Assembly (NCBI RefSeq): GCF_949287625.1
Contig: NZ_CASEGO010000017.1
Span: forward strand, 1 to 39,424
Source of the DNA: an uncultured Brachyspira sp.
GTDB lineage: Bacteria; Spirochaetota; Brachyspiria; Brachyspirales; Brachyspiraceae
Length of the DNA: 39,424 nt
Direction: 5' to 3'
Position numbers and translations under genes: made by a program
Shown: in pieces, positions 1 to 7,896 of the stretch
How positions within the stretch are numbered: the first letter of the stretch is position 1
Layout of the letters: each line of letters opens with the position of its first letter
Notes under the pieces: model-generated
Databases searched by the model: none
Seen by the model: the letters and a program-made list of their open reading frames with translations, nothing else
Told to the model about the DNA's origin: nothing

Positions 1-99
1 ACGTATCGTTGACATTTGATAAGAATAAACAATACCGTGCGTCCCGAACGAAGATGAGGGAGAGCTCGCGGTTGACAAACTTAAAAATTTTTAGTATAT
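1..99 (+). repeat. Family A dispersed repeat at left contig end
   Basis: These 99 bases are the exact reverse complement of 39326-39424, and a diverged copy lies at 31392-31495. The unit holds a GC-richer core (about 38-72) and ends with TTGACAAAC (72-80) and AGTATAT (93-99), the border signature shared with other repeat modules in the window. Bases 100-282 between the repeat and the first gene show no gene or clear structure. Confidence 0.9.
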
Positions 100-282
100 C
101 CTCATTACCTACAGAGCCTAAAAGATAGCGTACAAAATAATCGTTCATTCTATAATGTGCACAATAAAAATAGATTATAATCTGCCTAGCCATACTGACA
201 CTAAATAAGCCTATAAAGAAATAATTTTTCAAGTATTGTTTATTATAGTATAAATTCTAACAAAAGAGTTTAACTTAAAAAA

Positions 283-1965
283 TCAAAACTTACTGTCTCT
301 AAGCATATAATTAAATTGATTTCTTGTATAAACTTTTATTTTATTATTATGCATAGCATAACTTCTGGCACTGCTGGTAAGCTCTACAGGAAGTATAAGT
401 ATTCCATTTTTTGCCCCAGCCTCATTAATAAGAAGTATAAAATCTCTTATAATAAGCTCCCCTACTTCCGTATTTTTCCATCTCTTAAAAGATATTAATG
501 TTAAATCTTTTTTATTTTTATTTGAAGCAAATGCCAAATAATTAACTTCATCTCCGTAATCATAATCTATCAAATGATCATTATATTCCTGTATAGCAGA
601 ATACATAAGTTTTTTCTGTATTATGTCTTGGCATATACTCTTAAAAGATGCCAAACTTATATCGTATATTTTATCCACTTTTTTTAGTATAACACTTTCT
701 GAAGAAGCATTATTTTCATTTATACCGCATTCTAATAATATTTTTTCTATATCCATAGTTTTTTCTAGCTGAGCAAAATCAAGTATACTGTCAATATTAT
801 TAAAACTGCTCTCCCATAACTTCACGCTATTTTCCCAAATATCTATATACTGCTTATCAATATATTTTTCATAATTTTCATTTTTATATTTTTCATCATC
901 TTCAAGTTTCATATTATTTCTTAATTTTTGAAGCTGCTCTGTAGCTTTTGAAATTGAAAATAAATATTTAAAAATTCCGTCTAAATCATAAATATTAAAT
1001 TCAGGAGCATTAAAAAGTCTTATATGCTCAAAATAACTTATAGAACTATTAACATCTTTAATAAAATAATTATAAAAAGCAAAGTCCAGTATAATAGCTA
1101 TTTCATCTTTTTTTATTTCATTAATTTTATACTGAGATGAAAGTTTATTATAAAGTGCTATAAATTCATCGCTATCATCAGATTTATATAATATATATAG
1201 ATATATTCTATTTATATAAAATTTATATTTAAGATTAGTATTTATAGATCTCAAAGACAAAATAGATTCTGCAAAACTTTTAGCAGTATTTATTTCATCT
1301 GTAACTATATATAATGATATCAATATTTTTTCAACTAATATCATATCATCATAATCTTCTTCTATATTTGATATATTTCTGCTTAATCTCTTATGAAGTT
1401 CTTCAAGCATAGTAATAATTTTTTTATAATCCTGAGTCATAAAATAACATATTGCAGCTGTTTTTAATTCTTCTATCTCAAAGTCGCTTTTATTATTGAT
1501 AACCCTATTAAAATATTCGCATGCTAATTTATAAACACCCTCTTTTCCAAGTATATAAGCCGCCTTTAGAGAATAATAACTATTACTTGGCTCTAATTGA
1601 GCTATTTTCAAAATGCATTTGATACTTTCTTCTTTATTCTCTAATTTTTCGTATAAGCCCTCTAACTTTTTATATATGTTTGTCTCCTCGCCCTCAAAAT
1701 ATTTTAAATCCATTAATTTTTGATACTTTTCTACAGCATTTTCTGTAAAATTATACTGCTCTTCCAAAACTGCAAGTTCATATATAGAATTATAATCTTT
1801 AGGATTTGTATCAATTTTCTTTTGAAGTTCATCCATTTTCTTTTTGATATTTTTAGGCTTATAATAACTATTAGTTCTAGATATACTTCTAAAAAATAAA
1901 ATAATTCCTATTACTATTAATATAGATACAGGAACCATCAATATATACATATACAAATTAAACAT
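283..1965 (-). CDS. Membrane-anchored TPR protein with Mrr-like C-terminal domain
   Basis: 560 residues. One N-terminal membrane helix (about 5-25) is followed by a basic segment, then a long helical TPR-like region (about 40-450), and a compact C-terminal domain from about 470 that aligns by eye with the Mrr/PD-(D/E)xK fold: YGDEVNYLAF, then LISFKRWKN, IRDF, AGAKNGILILPVEL, and a last strand/helix IKVYTRNQFNYML. In active Mrr the first motif carries Asp and the second is (Q/E)xK. Here those positions read Asn and SFK, so only the Lys is kept and catalysis is doubtful. The domain would face the cytoplasm. A close paralogue lies at 22882-24534, and a dead fragment of a third copy lies just upstream. 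Function unknown; the fold assignment is inferred from motif pattern only. Confidence 0.8.
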   Translation of the reverse strand: MFNLYMYILMVPVSILIVIGIILFFRSISRTNSYYKPKNIKKKMDELQKKIDTNPKDYNSIYELAVLEEQYNFTENAVEKYQKLMDLKYFEGEETNIYKKLEGLYEKLENKEESIKCILKIAQLEPSNSYYSLKAAYILGKEGVYKLACEYFNRVINNKSDFEIEELKTAAICYFMTQDYKKIITMLEELHKRLSRNISNIEEDYDDMILVEKILISLYIVTDEINTAKSFAESILSLRSINTNLKYKFYINRIYLYILYKSDDSDEFIALYNKLSSQYKINEIKKDEIAIILDFAFYNYFIKDVNSSISYFEHIRLFNAPEFNIYDLDGIFKYLFSISKATEQLQKLRNNMKLEDDEKYKNENYEKYIDKQYIDIWENSVKLWESSFNNIDSILDFAQLEKTMDIEKILLECGINENNASSESVILKKVDKIYDISLASFKSICQDIIQKKLMYSAIQEYNDHLIDYDYGDEVNYLAFASNKNKKDLTLISFKRWKNTEVGELIIRDFILLINEAGAKNGILILPVELTSSARSYAMHNNKIKVYTRNQFNYMLRDSKF

Positions 1966-2086
1966 AGTTCTTTCTTCCCGAAATCAGAATTATATTGATA
2001 ACTATTTTAAGATTGAAAATAAATTAATACAATATGATTATTATAAAAAAAACAAAAAATCATACAAAATTAGTTCTTAAAAACAT

Positions 2087-2258
2087 TTCAAACTGTGTTT
2101 TTGTATACACTGTAATTCTATCGTTATGTTTAGCACTTTTTGTAAGTTTGACAGGCAGTATTAATATTACATTTTTTACCTCGGCTTAATTAACCATCAT
2201 AAGAAAATCTCTCAATATAAGCAGACTTACTTATCATTTTTCCATATCTTAAAAATAT
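2087..2258 (-). pseudogene. Decayed C-terminal fragment of a TPR/Mrr-like gene
   Basis: Read on the minus strand, this stretch encodes LILRDFLMMVN, a stop, then a run matching the paralogues (NVILILPVKLTKSAK, HNDRITVYTKTQFE). It aligns with the last third of the C-terminal domain of the genes at 283-1965 and 22882-24534. The preceding IxFKRW region is recognisable only after a frameshift. There is an in-frame stop and no start or N-terminus, so it is a relic of a third, formerly tandem copy. It resembles the 22.9-kb paralogue (LMMVNEAGAKN) more than its neighbour. Confidence 0.85.
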
Positions 2259-2280
2259 TTTTATGATTTTTTTTAATCTA

Positions 2281-2308
2281 TTGACATTAATACATAATAA
2301 TATATTCT
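2281..2308 (+). promoter_or_regulatory. Sigma-70-type promoter of the solute-binding protein gene
   Basis: TTGACA (2281-2286), 16-bp spacer, TATTCT (2303-2308). It lies 42 bases before the ATG, with AGGAG at 2337-2341 as ribosome binding site. Confidence 0.6.
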
Positions 2309-2349
2309 ATTAAAAATTTAACTCATTACAAATTATAGGAGTAACAAAC

Positions 2350-3594
2350 ATGAAAAAAATATTATTTTTATCAGCTGTTATTTTGATATCAGCATTTTTT
2401 GCTGTTTCATGCGGCGGCCAAAAAAGCACAGCAGAAAACTCAATAACAGTAATGGTTCCAGACTGGGCTGTACCTTCTGATGAAATGCTCAATGCTTTTA
2501 AAGAAGAAACTGGAATAACTGTTAATATGAACGTTATGGCTTGGGAAAATATAAGAGACAAAATATCAATAGCGGCTGCTGGAGGAACTGCTGCTGCTGA
2601 TGTTGTAGAAGTAGACTGGTCTTGGGTAGGAGAATTTAACAGTGCTGATTGGCTTGAACCTATAGAATTAAGCCAAGAGGAAATTAACGCTATGCCTTCT
2701 ATACAGCCTTTTATAATAGACAGTAAAGTTTTAGCCCTTCCTTATGCCAATGATTTCCGTTTAGCTTATTATAATAAAAAACATTTTGAAGCTGCAGGCA
2801 TTACTGAAGCTCCAAAATCTTGGGACGATGTTTATAATGCTTTAATAGCTATAAAAAATGCAGGTATCACTAAATATCCTTTTTCTATGCCTTTAAATGC
2901 TGATGAATCTTGTACTACTTCATTAATATGGATGGCATATTCAAAATACGGAGTAGTATTTAATGAAGACGGTACTTTAAATAAAGATGCTGTACTTGGA
3001 GCATTAGAGTTTATAAATAAAATGGCTAATGTTGATAATTTGATTGATCCTGCTTGTAAAACTTCTACAGGTATGGACGCTTATAGAAGAATCAATTCCG
3101 GAGAGGCTAGTTTCATAGTAGGACCTACTTCTTTTGTAAGCAGAGTACAAGATCCTAATGAATCTCAAGTAGTAGGAGATGTTATACCTATACTTCTTCC
3201 AGGTGCAGAAGGTCCTTCACCAAAAACTTTTGCTTTACCTGAAGGTGTAGGCGTAATAAAATTATCAAAAAACAAAGAAGCAGCAATGAAATTTGTAAAA
3301 TGGTTTAATTCACCAGAAATACAAAAACAATTAAACTATGTACAAAACACTATGCCTACAAGAACTTCAGTTATGGAAGAACTTATTAATGAAGGCAAAT
3401 TAAAAAATACAGGTGCTTTGCTTGAAGAATCTACTTTAATATCAAGCCCATTCCCAAAAGGTGTTCCTAGCTATTATTCTGAAATGACTACTGCTATATT
3501 TAATGCTGTTAATGAAATGGTTTTAGGGGCAAAAACTCCTGAAGAAGCATTTAATGCTATGGATAGCAAAATAAAAGAATTAGCTGCAAGATAA
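2350..3594 (+). CDS. ABC transporter sugar-binding lipoprotein (family 1)
   Basis: 414 residues. The leader MKKILFLSAVILISAFFAVSCGG ends in a lipobox (AVSC), so the protein should be an outer-leaflet-anchored periplasmic lipoprotein. The mature part follows the family-1 extracellular solute-binding pattern: an N-terminal ITVMVPDW strand, EETGITVNMN, a YANDFRLAYYNKKHFEAAGI hinge region, FIVGPTSFVSRV, and a C-terminal AAMKFVKWFNSPEIQK segment. Such proteins deliver sugars or polyols to an ABC importer. No permease or ATPase gene is adjacent, so its partners must be elsewhere. It has its own promoter and terminator, i.e. it is monocistronic. Substrate cannot be read from the sequence. Confidence 0.88.
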   Translation: MKKILFLSAVILISAFFAVSCGGQKSTAENSITVMVPDWAVPSDEMLNAFKEETGITVNMNVMAWENIRDKISIAAAGGTAAADVVEVDWSWVGEFNSADWLEPIELSQEEINAMPSIQPFIIDSKVLALPYANDFRLAYYNKKHFEAAGITEAPKSWDDVYNALIAIKNAGITKYPFSMPLNADESCTTSLIWMAYSKYGVVFNEDGTLNKDAVLGALEFINKMANVDNLIDPACKTSTGMDAYRRINSGEASFIVGPTSFVSRVQDPNESQVVGDVIPILLPGAEGPSPKTFALPEGVGVIKLSKNKEAAMKFVKWFNSPEIQKQLNYVQNTMPTRTSVMEELINEGKLKNTGALLEESTLISSPFPKGVPSYYSEMTTAIFNAVNEMVLGAKTPEEAFNAMDSKIKELAAR

Positions 3595-3617
3595 TTTTAT
3601 TAGAGTAATAATATTAT

Positions 3618-3650
3618 ATGGCATTACTTTTTGAGTGATGCCATTTATTT
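3618..3650 (+). terminator. Intrinsic terminator after solute-binding protein gene
   Basis: ATGGCATTAC (3618-3627) pairs with GTGATGCCAT (3635-3644) with one G-T wobble around a 7-base loop, followed by a T-rich tail. Confidence 0.75.
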
Positions 3651-3683
3651 TATCTTTAAAATAATTTTTATATTTAATTTTTC

Positions 3684-3701
3684 AAGTACTTTTGAAACAA
3701 A
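3684..3701 (+). repeat. Family D short repeat
   Basis: AAGTACTTTTGAAACAAA is identical to 16605-16622. Both copies sit in AT-rich spacer just before a terminator hairpin, on the far side of which a minus-strand gene ends. Confidence 0.65.
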
Positions 3702-3715
3702 CTTATTTAATAAAT

Positions 3716-3751
3716 AAAAAAAGGGCCTAACTTAAAAAGTTAAGCCCTTTT
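3716..3751 (-). terminator. Bidirectional intrinsic terminator after hcp
   Basis: AAAAGGGC...TAACTT pairs with AAGTTA...GCCCTTTT around an AAAA loop. Read leftward it follows the hcp stop codon by 16 bases and ends in a run of T. Confidence 0.85.
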
Positions 3752-3767
3752 CATTATCGTTGGAGTT

Positions 3768-5417
3768 TTATGCTGTTAAATTGAATTTTTTCAAATCTTC
3801 ATCAACGCTTCCTATTCCTCCAATTCCGAATTTTGAAACTAATATATTAACTACATTAGGTGATAAGAATCCAGGAATTGTTGGTCCTAAATGTATATTT
3901 TTTACTCCCAAATATAATAATGAAAGTAAAACTATAACTGCCTTCTGTTCATACCAAGCTATATTATAAACTATAGGCAAGTCATTAATATCATCTAATC
4001 CGAATAAGTCTTTAAGTCCCAAAGCAATAACAGCTAGTGAGTAGGAGTCATTACATTGTCCTGCATCTAGTACTCTAGGTATGCCGTTAATATCACCTAA
4101 ATCTAATTTATTGTATCTGTATTTAGCACAGCCTGCAGTTAATATTACAGTATCTTTAGGAAGTTTTTTCGCAAACTCAGTATAGTATTCTCTTTCTTTA
4201 TGTCTTCCGTCGCATCCGCCCATTACGATAAATCTTTTTATAGCTCCTGATTTTACAGCTTCAGCAATTTTATCTTTAAGTGATAATACCTGATTATGAG
4301 CAAATCCTCCAACTATAAAGCCGCTTTCTATTTCTTTAGGAGCTTCGCATTTTTTAGCATGCTCTATTATAGGAGTAAAATCTTTATCGCTTTCTTTTCC
4401 TGTATGGCTTTCTATATGTTTTAAGCCTTCAAAACCTGCAGCACCTGTTGTATATACTCTGTCTTTATAACTTGGTAAAGGAGTTACTATACAGTTTGTA
4501 GTCATTAGTATAGGTCCGTTGAAACTTTCAAAATCTTTTCTTTGATCCCACCAAGCTCCGCCGTAATTGCCTACAAAATGTTTATATTTTTTTAATTCTG
4601 GGTAGTAGTGAGCAGGAAGCATTTCAGAGTGAGTATATACATCTACTCCTGTACCTTCTGTTTGTTTTAATAATATTTCTATATCTTTTAAATCATGACC
4701 AGATACCAATATTCCCGGATTTTTTCCTACACCTATATTAACTTTTGTAATTTCTGGGTTACCGTAAGTAGAAGTATTAGCTTTATCAAGAAGTGCCATT
4801 CCGTCAACACCGTTTTTACCTGTTTCAAGTACCAAAGCTAAAAGTTCATCAGCATTTATATCATTTCTTAATGTTTCATTCAAAGCTCTTTGTATAAAAG
4901 CATCAACTTCTTCATTCTCATAATCAAGCATATTAGCATGTCTCATATAGGCACTTAATCCCTTAACTCCGTATATAACAGTTTCTTTAAGGCTTCTTAT
5001 ATCTTCATCTTTCTCTTCTAATACGCCTACTGTTTTTGATTTAGCGTCCATATCATCTTTGCTTTTAGGTGTCCATAAAGATTCTTCAAGTATAAGTGAT
5101 TTGTCTTTTACCTGATTTGCTAATTCATTACAAAGTTTTGCAGTGTATTCTATTCTCTTATAAAAAACTTCTTTATCGAAATTGGCATTTGTTATAGTAG
5201 TAAATAAATTGAATGTTACATCATGATTAACTTTTTTATCTACTTTTCCGCCCTCTTTTCTTATAGCAGTTGTTATATTAGAAAGTCCTTTAGTTACATG
5301 AACTAGTAAATCTTCTAAATAGGCTAAATCTGGTTTTTTACCGCATACACCTGATACAGTACAGCCTGTATTATTCATTGTTTCCTGACATTGATAACAA
5401 AACATTTTATTGTCCAT
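3768..5417 (-). CDS. hcp: Hybrid cluster protein (hydroxylamine reductase)
   Basis: 549 residues, full length. The N-terminal cluster ligands are C7, C10, C19 and C25 (CX2CX8CX5C, the spacing of class I Hcp, not the enterobacterial CX2CX11CX6C). Hybrid-cluster motifs follow in the expected order: GHDLKD, GGAWWDQRKDF, TTNCIVTP, GCDGRH, TAGCAKYRYNKLDLG and DAGQCNDSYS. The family carries an Fe-S cluster and an Fe-S-O hybrid cluster; in vitro it reduces hydroxylamine and in vivo it mainly acts on nitric oxide or S-nitrosylation stress in anaerobes. The gene starts 12 bases after the Rrf2 regulator stop on the same strand, with GGAGGA just before the ATG, and ends at a strong terminator, making a two-gene operon. 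Confidence 0.97.
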   Translation of the reverse strand: MDNKMFCYQCQETMNNTGCTVSGVCGKKPDLAYLEDLLVHVTKGLSNITTAIRKEGGKVDKKVNHDVTFNLFTTITNANFDKEVFYKRIEYTAKLCNELANQVKDKSLILEESLWTPKSKDDMDAKSKTVGVLEEKDEDIRSLKETVIYGVKGLSAYMRHANMLDYENEEVDAFIQRALNETLRNDINADELLALVLETGKNGVDGMALLDKANTSTYGNPEITKVNIGVGKNPGILVSGHDLKDIEILLKQTEGTGVDVYTHSEMLPAHYYPELKKYKHFVGNYGGAWWDQRKDFESFNGPILMTTNCIVTPLPSYKDRVYTTGAAGFEGLKHIESHTGKESDKDFTPIIEHAKKCEAPKEIESGFIVGGFAHNQVLSLKDKIAEAVKSGAIKRFIVMGGCDGRHKEREYYTEFAKKLPKDTVILTAGCAKYRYNKLDLGDINGIPRVLDAGQCNDSYSLAVIALGLKDLFGLDDINDLPIVYNIAWYEQKAVIVLLSLLYLGVKNIHLGPTIPGFLSPNVVNILVSKFGIGGIGSVDEDLKKFNLTA

Positions 5418-5429
5418 TTAATCCTCCAT

Positions 5430-5879
5430 TTATTTTTTGTGTTTTGATTTTTTATTATCTGTTTTACTTATCTTGAAATCCTTATCTAATAAATAATGAT
5501 CTTTGATTGTATGGCTTTCCATATAGTTTTTGAACTTTCTGTTTATATCATTAACTAAATCGCCCATTATGCAGCTTGAGCAGTATTTATCGCATTTGGA
5601 ATGAAATAAACAGCTTCTCTGCCAATTCTTACCCTCTATAGTTTCGTATATCTCCAAAAAAGAAGCATTTTCTTTACCCTCAGCAATTTTAAATCCTCCT
5701 GCAGGTCCTTTTGATGAAGTAAGATACCCCGCCTTTACAAGTGCCTGAAGAACTTTCGACAAATGATTAGGCGAAACATCAAATCTTTCTGCTATATCTT
5801 TAAGGGATGCAAACTCTTTAATAGATATATATACTGCAGAGTGCAGAGCTATAGCTGAGGCTTCTGATATTGGAATCAT
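5430..5879 (-). CDS. Rrf2-family transcriptional regulator upstream of hcp
   Basis: 149 residues. An N-terminal winged helix-turn-helix (about 1-65) contains FASLKDIAERFDVSPNHLSKVLQALVKAGY-type elements and the Rrf2 wing motif KGPAGGF (57-63). Four Cys at 90, 96, 100 and 103 can bind an Fe-S cluster, as in IscR and NsrR, though the CX5CX3CX2C spacing is not identical to either. It is the first gene of the operon with hcp, and its promoter overlaps a long palindrome, so I infer a cluster-dependent repressor that controls itself and hcp in response to NO or redox stress. NsrR-like function is likely by context, not proven. Confidence 0.92.
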   Translation of the reverse strand: MIPISEASAIALHSAVYISIKEFASLKDIAERFDVSPNHLSKVLQALVKAGYLTSSKGPAGGFKIAEGKENASFLEIYETIEGKNWQRSCLFHSKCDKYCSSCIMGDLVNDINRKFKNYMESHTIKDHYLLDKDFKISKTDNKKSKHKK

Positions 5880-5896
5880 TTTTTATTCCTGTTATT

Positions 5897-5944
5897 ACTA
5901 ATTTAGTATATTGGTACTATAATACTAAATTAGTTTTTTGTCAA
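5897..5944 (-). promoter_or_regulatory. Promoter and overlapping palindromic operator of the rrf2-hcp operon
   Basis: Read leftward: TTGACA (5944-5939), 17-bp spacer, TATAGT (5921-5916). A perfect inverted repeat, ACTAATTTAGTAT (5897-5909) and ATACTAAATTAGT (5922-5934), with a 12-base spacer, covers the spacer, the -10 box and the start region. Such placement fits a repressor operator, most simply for the Rrf2 protein encoded next to it. Confidence 0.8.
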
Positions 5945-6019
5945 TATGATAATAAAATATTAATTAAATCTGGTTTTTCTTATTTTTTATTTTTTGCGAC
6001 AGTTTTTGTCATTAAAATG

Positions 6020-6036
6020 TGTTATACTATATAACA
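6020..6036 (+). promoter_or_regulatory. Extended -10 promoter within a palindrome, before the DUF262 genes
   Basis: TGTTATACT (6020-6028) is an extended -10 (TGnTATACT); no good -35 is present. The same bases form the palindrome TGTTATA-CTA-TATAACA (6020-6036), which could bind a repressor. AAGG at 6050-6053 precedes the ATG at 6062. Confidence 0.5.
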
Positions 6037-6061
6037 TATATTTATTTTTAAGGACTATTAT

Positions 6062-7882
6062 ATGGCAGAAACAAATAATGAAGATAATAAATCTGTAGAA
6101 ATGCGAAGCATAAAAAAGTTAAATGGATGTAATTTCGTTATACCTAGCTATCAAAGGGGGTATAGATGGAGAGGCGAAAATGGAGAAGTTCAGGCTTTAT
6201 TGGAAGATATAAAAGAATTTATAGAAAATAAAAAAGGAGATGAAAAATATTGTCTTAACCCTATAGCTGTAAAAAAAGTATCGGATACCGAATATAATTT
6301 AGTAGACGGGCAGCAGAGATTAACCACAATTTATTTGATATTAAAATATTTAAATAATACTAAACCATTTACTTTAAAATATGAAACTAAACAAAATAAA
6401 GAATTTTTAGATAAAATTAATATAAATACACCAGAAAATGATTATAAACAAAACATAGACTATTATCATATTTTCGAAGCTTATAAATATATAGATATTT
6501 GGTTCCAAAAAGATGAAAATAATCAAATAGAGAAAGAAAACTTTAAGGAAAACTTATTAGACAATGTAAATATAATATGGTATGATATAGGAAGCGATGA
6601 CGAAAATGAAACTTTTCAAAGGCTTAATGCTGGAAAAATAGCACTTACCGACAGTGAATTGATAAAGGCTATTTTTTTGCATAAATCAAATTTTAAAGAA
6701 AAAAGTAATAACAATGAAAATACAGAAGAATTAAAAAAAGAAAGTAATAATAAAAAAAAGCTGGAAGAATTAAAACAAATAAATATAGCCAATCAATGGG
6801 AAAATATAGAAATAGAATTAGAAAACGATAAATTCTGGTATTTTATTTCCAATAATGATAATGCTGACATTAGAATGGATTTTTTATTTGAGTTAATATA
6901 TGATATACAAAAAGAAAATAATAATACTGTAAAAACAAAATATAAAATATTTGAACATTTTTATAAAAAGTTTAAAGATAAAAAGAATTTAATTGAAAAT
7001 TGGAAAGAGCTTTCAAAATATTTTTATATTTTAAAAGAATGGTATGAAGATGATAATTTATATAATGATATAGGTTATTTAATAGCCTCTGGTTCAAGAG
7101 AGTTAAAAACTATTTTATCTTATACAGAAGATGAAAAACTAAACACTAAACAAAAATTTAAGACTAAAATAAAAGAAGATATAAAAGAAAGTATCAAAGT
7201 TCATAATTATAAACAGGTAGAAGAAAATATATCAAAATTGGAATATAATATAAATGATACAGAAATAAGAAGAATATTATTATTATTTAATATAATAGAT
7301 AGCTCAAAAGAAAATATAAGATTTCCATTTGATGAATATAAAAAGATAATACCATCTTTAGAACATATACATGCTAGAAACTCAAAAAAATTATCTGAGA
7401 AAGAAAAAGAAAAATTTATAGAAGAAAATAAATTATATATACTTCAAAATAAAGAATTAATAGAAAATGAATATAAAAATCTAGATGAAGCTTTTAATAA
7501 TTTTAAAATAGAGGATAATTTCAATTATATAATAGATGCATTATTTTCTATTTATGAAAAATTATTAGAAGATAGTGAATCTTCCATTACATTTGAAAAA
7601 AATTATAATTTAGATAATGAAAATAATATTTCTAATTTGGCATTAATAGACGTTAATAATAATGCTACTTTGAGTAATTCTATTTTTCCAATAAAACTAA
7701 ATAAAATAAAAGACTTAATTAAAAATAAAAAAAAATATATTCCTATATCTACAAAAAATGTATTTTTAAAATATTATACAAATGAGTCAAAAGATATACT
7801 ATTATGGACAAAAACTGATAAATATGATTATTTGAATAATATAATAGATTCAATAACTGATTATTTGGGACTAAAAAAATAA
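6062..7882 (+). CDS. DUF262 protein A, with HNH-like (DUF1524-type) His motif
   Basis: 606 residues. The N-terminal DUF262 (ParB-like/GmrS) domain has IPSYQRGYRW (27-36), VDGQQRLTT (81-89), QRLNAGKIALTDSELIKAIFL (around 187-207) and the family helix QWENIEIELENDKFWYFI. Around 434-441 LEHIHARN matches the first strand of the His-Me/HNH-like DUF1524 nuclease domain, so this one protein may carry both the NTP-sensing and nuclease halves of a GmrSD-type enzyme. The centre and C-terminus are Lys/Asn/Glu-rich. No membrane segment or signal peptide. It is 14 bases upstream of a second DUF262 gene with good ribosome binding sites, so the two are co-translated. GC is visibly lower than in flanking genes, suggesting acquisition. 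Probable anti-phage or modified-DNA restriction role, inferred from family. Confidence 0.82.
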   Translation: MAETNNEDNKSVEMRSIKKLNGCNFVIPSYQRGYRWRGENGEVQALLEDIKEFIENKKGDEKYCLNPIAVKKVSDTEYNLVDGQQRLTTIYLILKYLNNTKPFTLKYETKQNKEFLDKININTPENDYKQNIDYYHIFEAYKYIDIWFQKDENNQIEKENFKENLLDNVNIIWYDIGSDDENETFQRLNAGKIALTDSELIKAIFLHKSNFKEKSNNNENTEELKKESNNKKKLEELKQINIANQWENIEIELENDKFWYFISNNDNADIRMDFLFELIYDIQKENNNTVKTKYKIFEHFYKKFKDKKNLIENWKELSKYFYILKEWYEDDNLYNDIGYLIASGSRELKTILSYTEDEKLNTKQKFKTKIKEDIKESIKVHNYKQVEENISKLEYNINDTEIRRILLLFNIIDSSKENIRFPFDEYKKIIPSLEHIHARNSKKLSEKEKEKFIEENKLYILQNKELIENEYKNLDEAFNNFKIEDNFNYIIDALFSIYEKLLEDSESSITFEKNYNLDNENNISNLALIDVNNNATLSNSIFPIKLNKIKDLIKNKKKYIPISTKNVFLKYYTNESKDILLWTKTDKYDYLNNIIDSITDYLGLKK

Positions 7883-7896
7883 ATAAGGAGAATATT

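Noticed and set aside
5998..6010. GACA-N5-TGTC palindrome, also at 32467-32479, as a shared operator
   Set aside because: Four-base arms at two sites are too weak a match to separate from chance in this AT-rich sequence.
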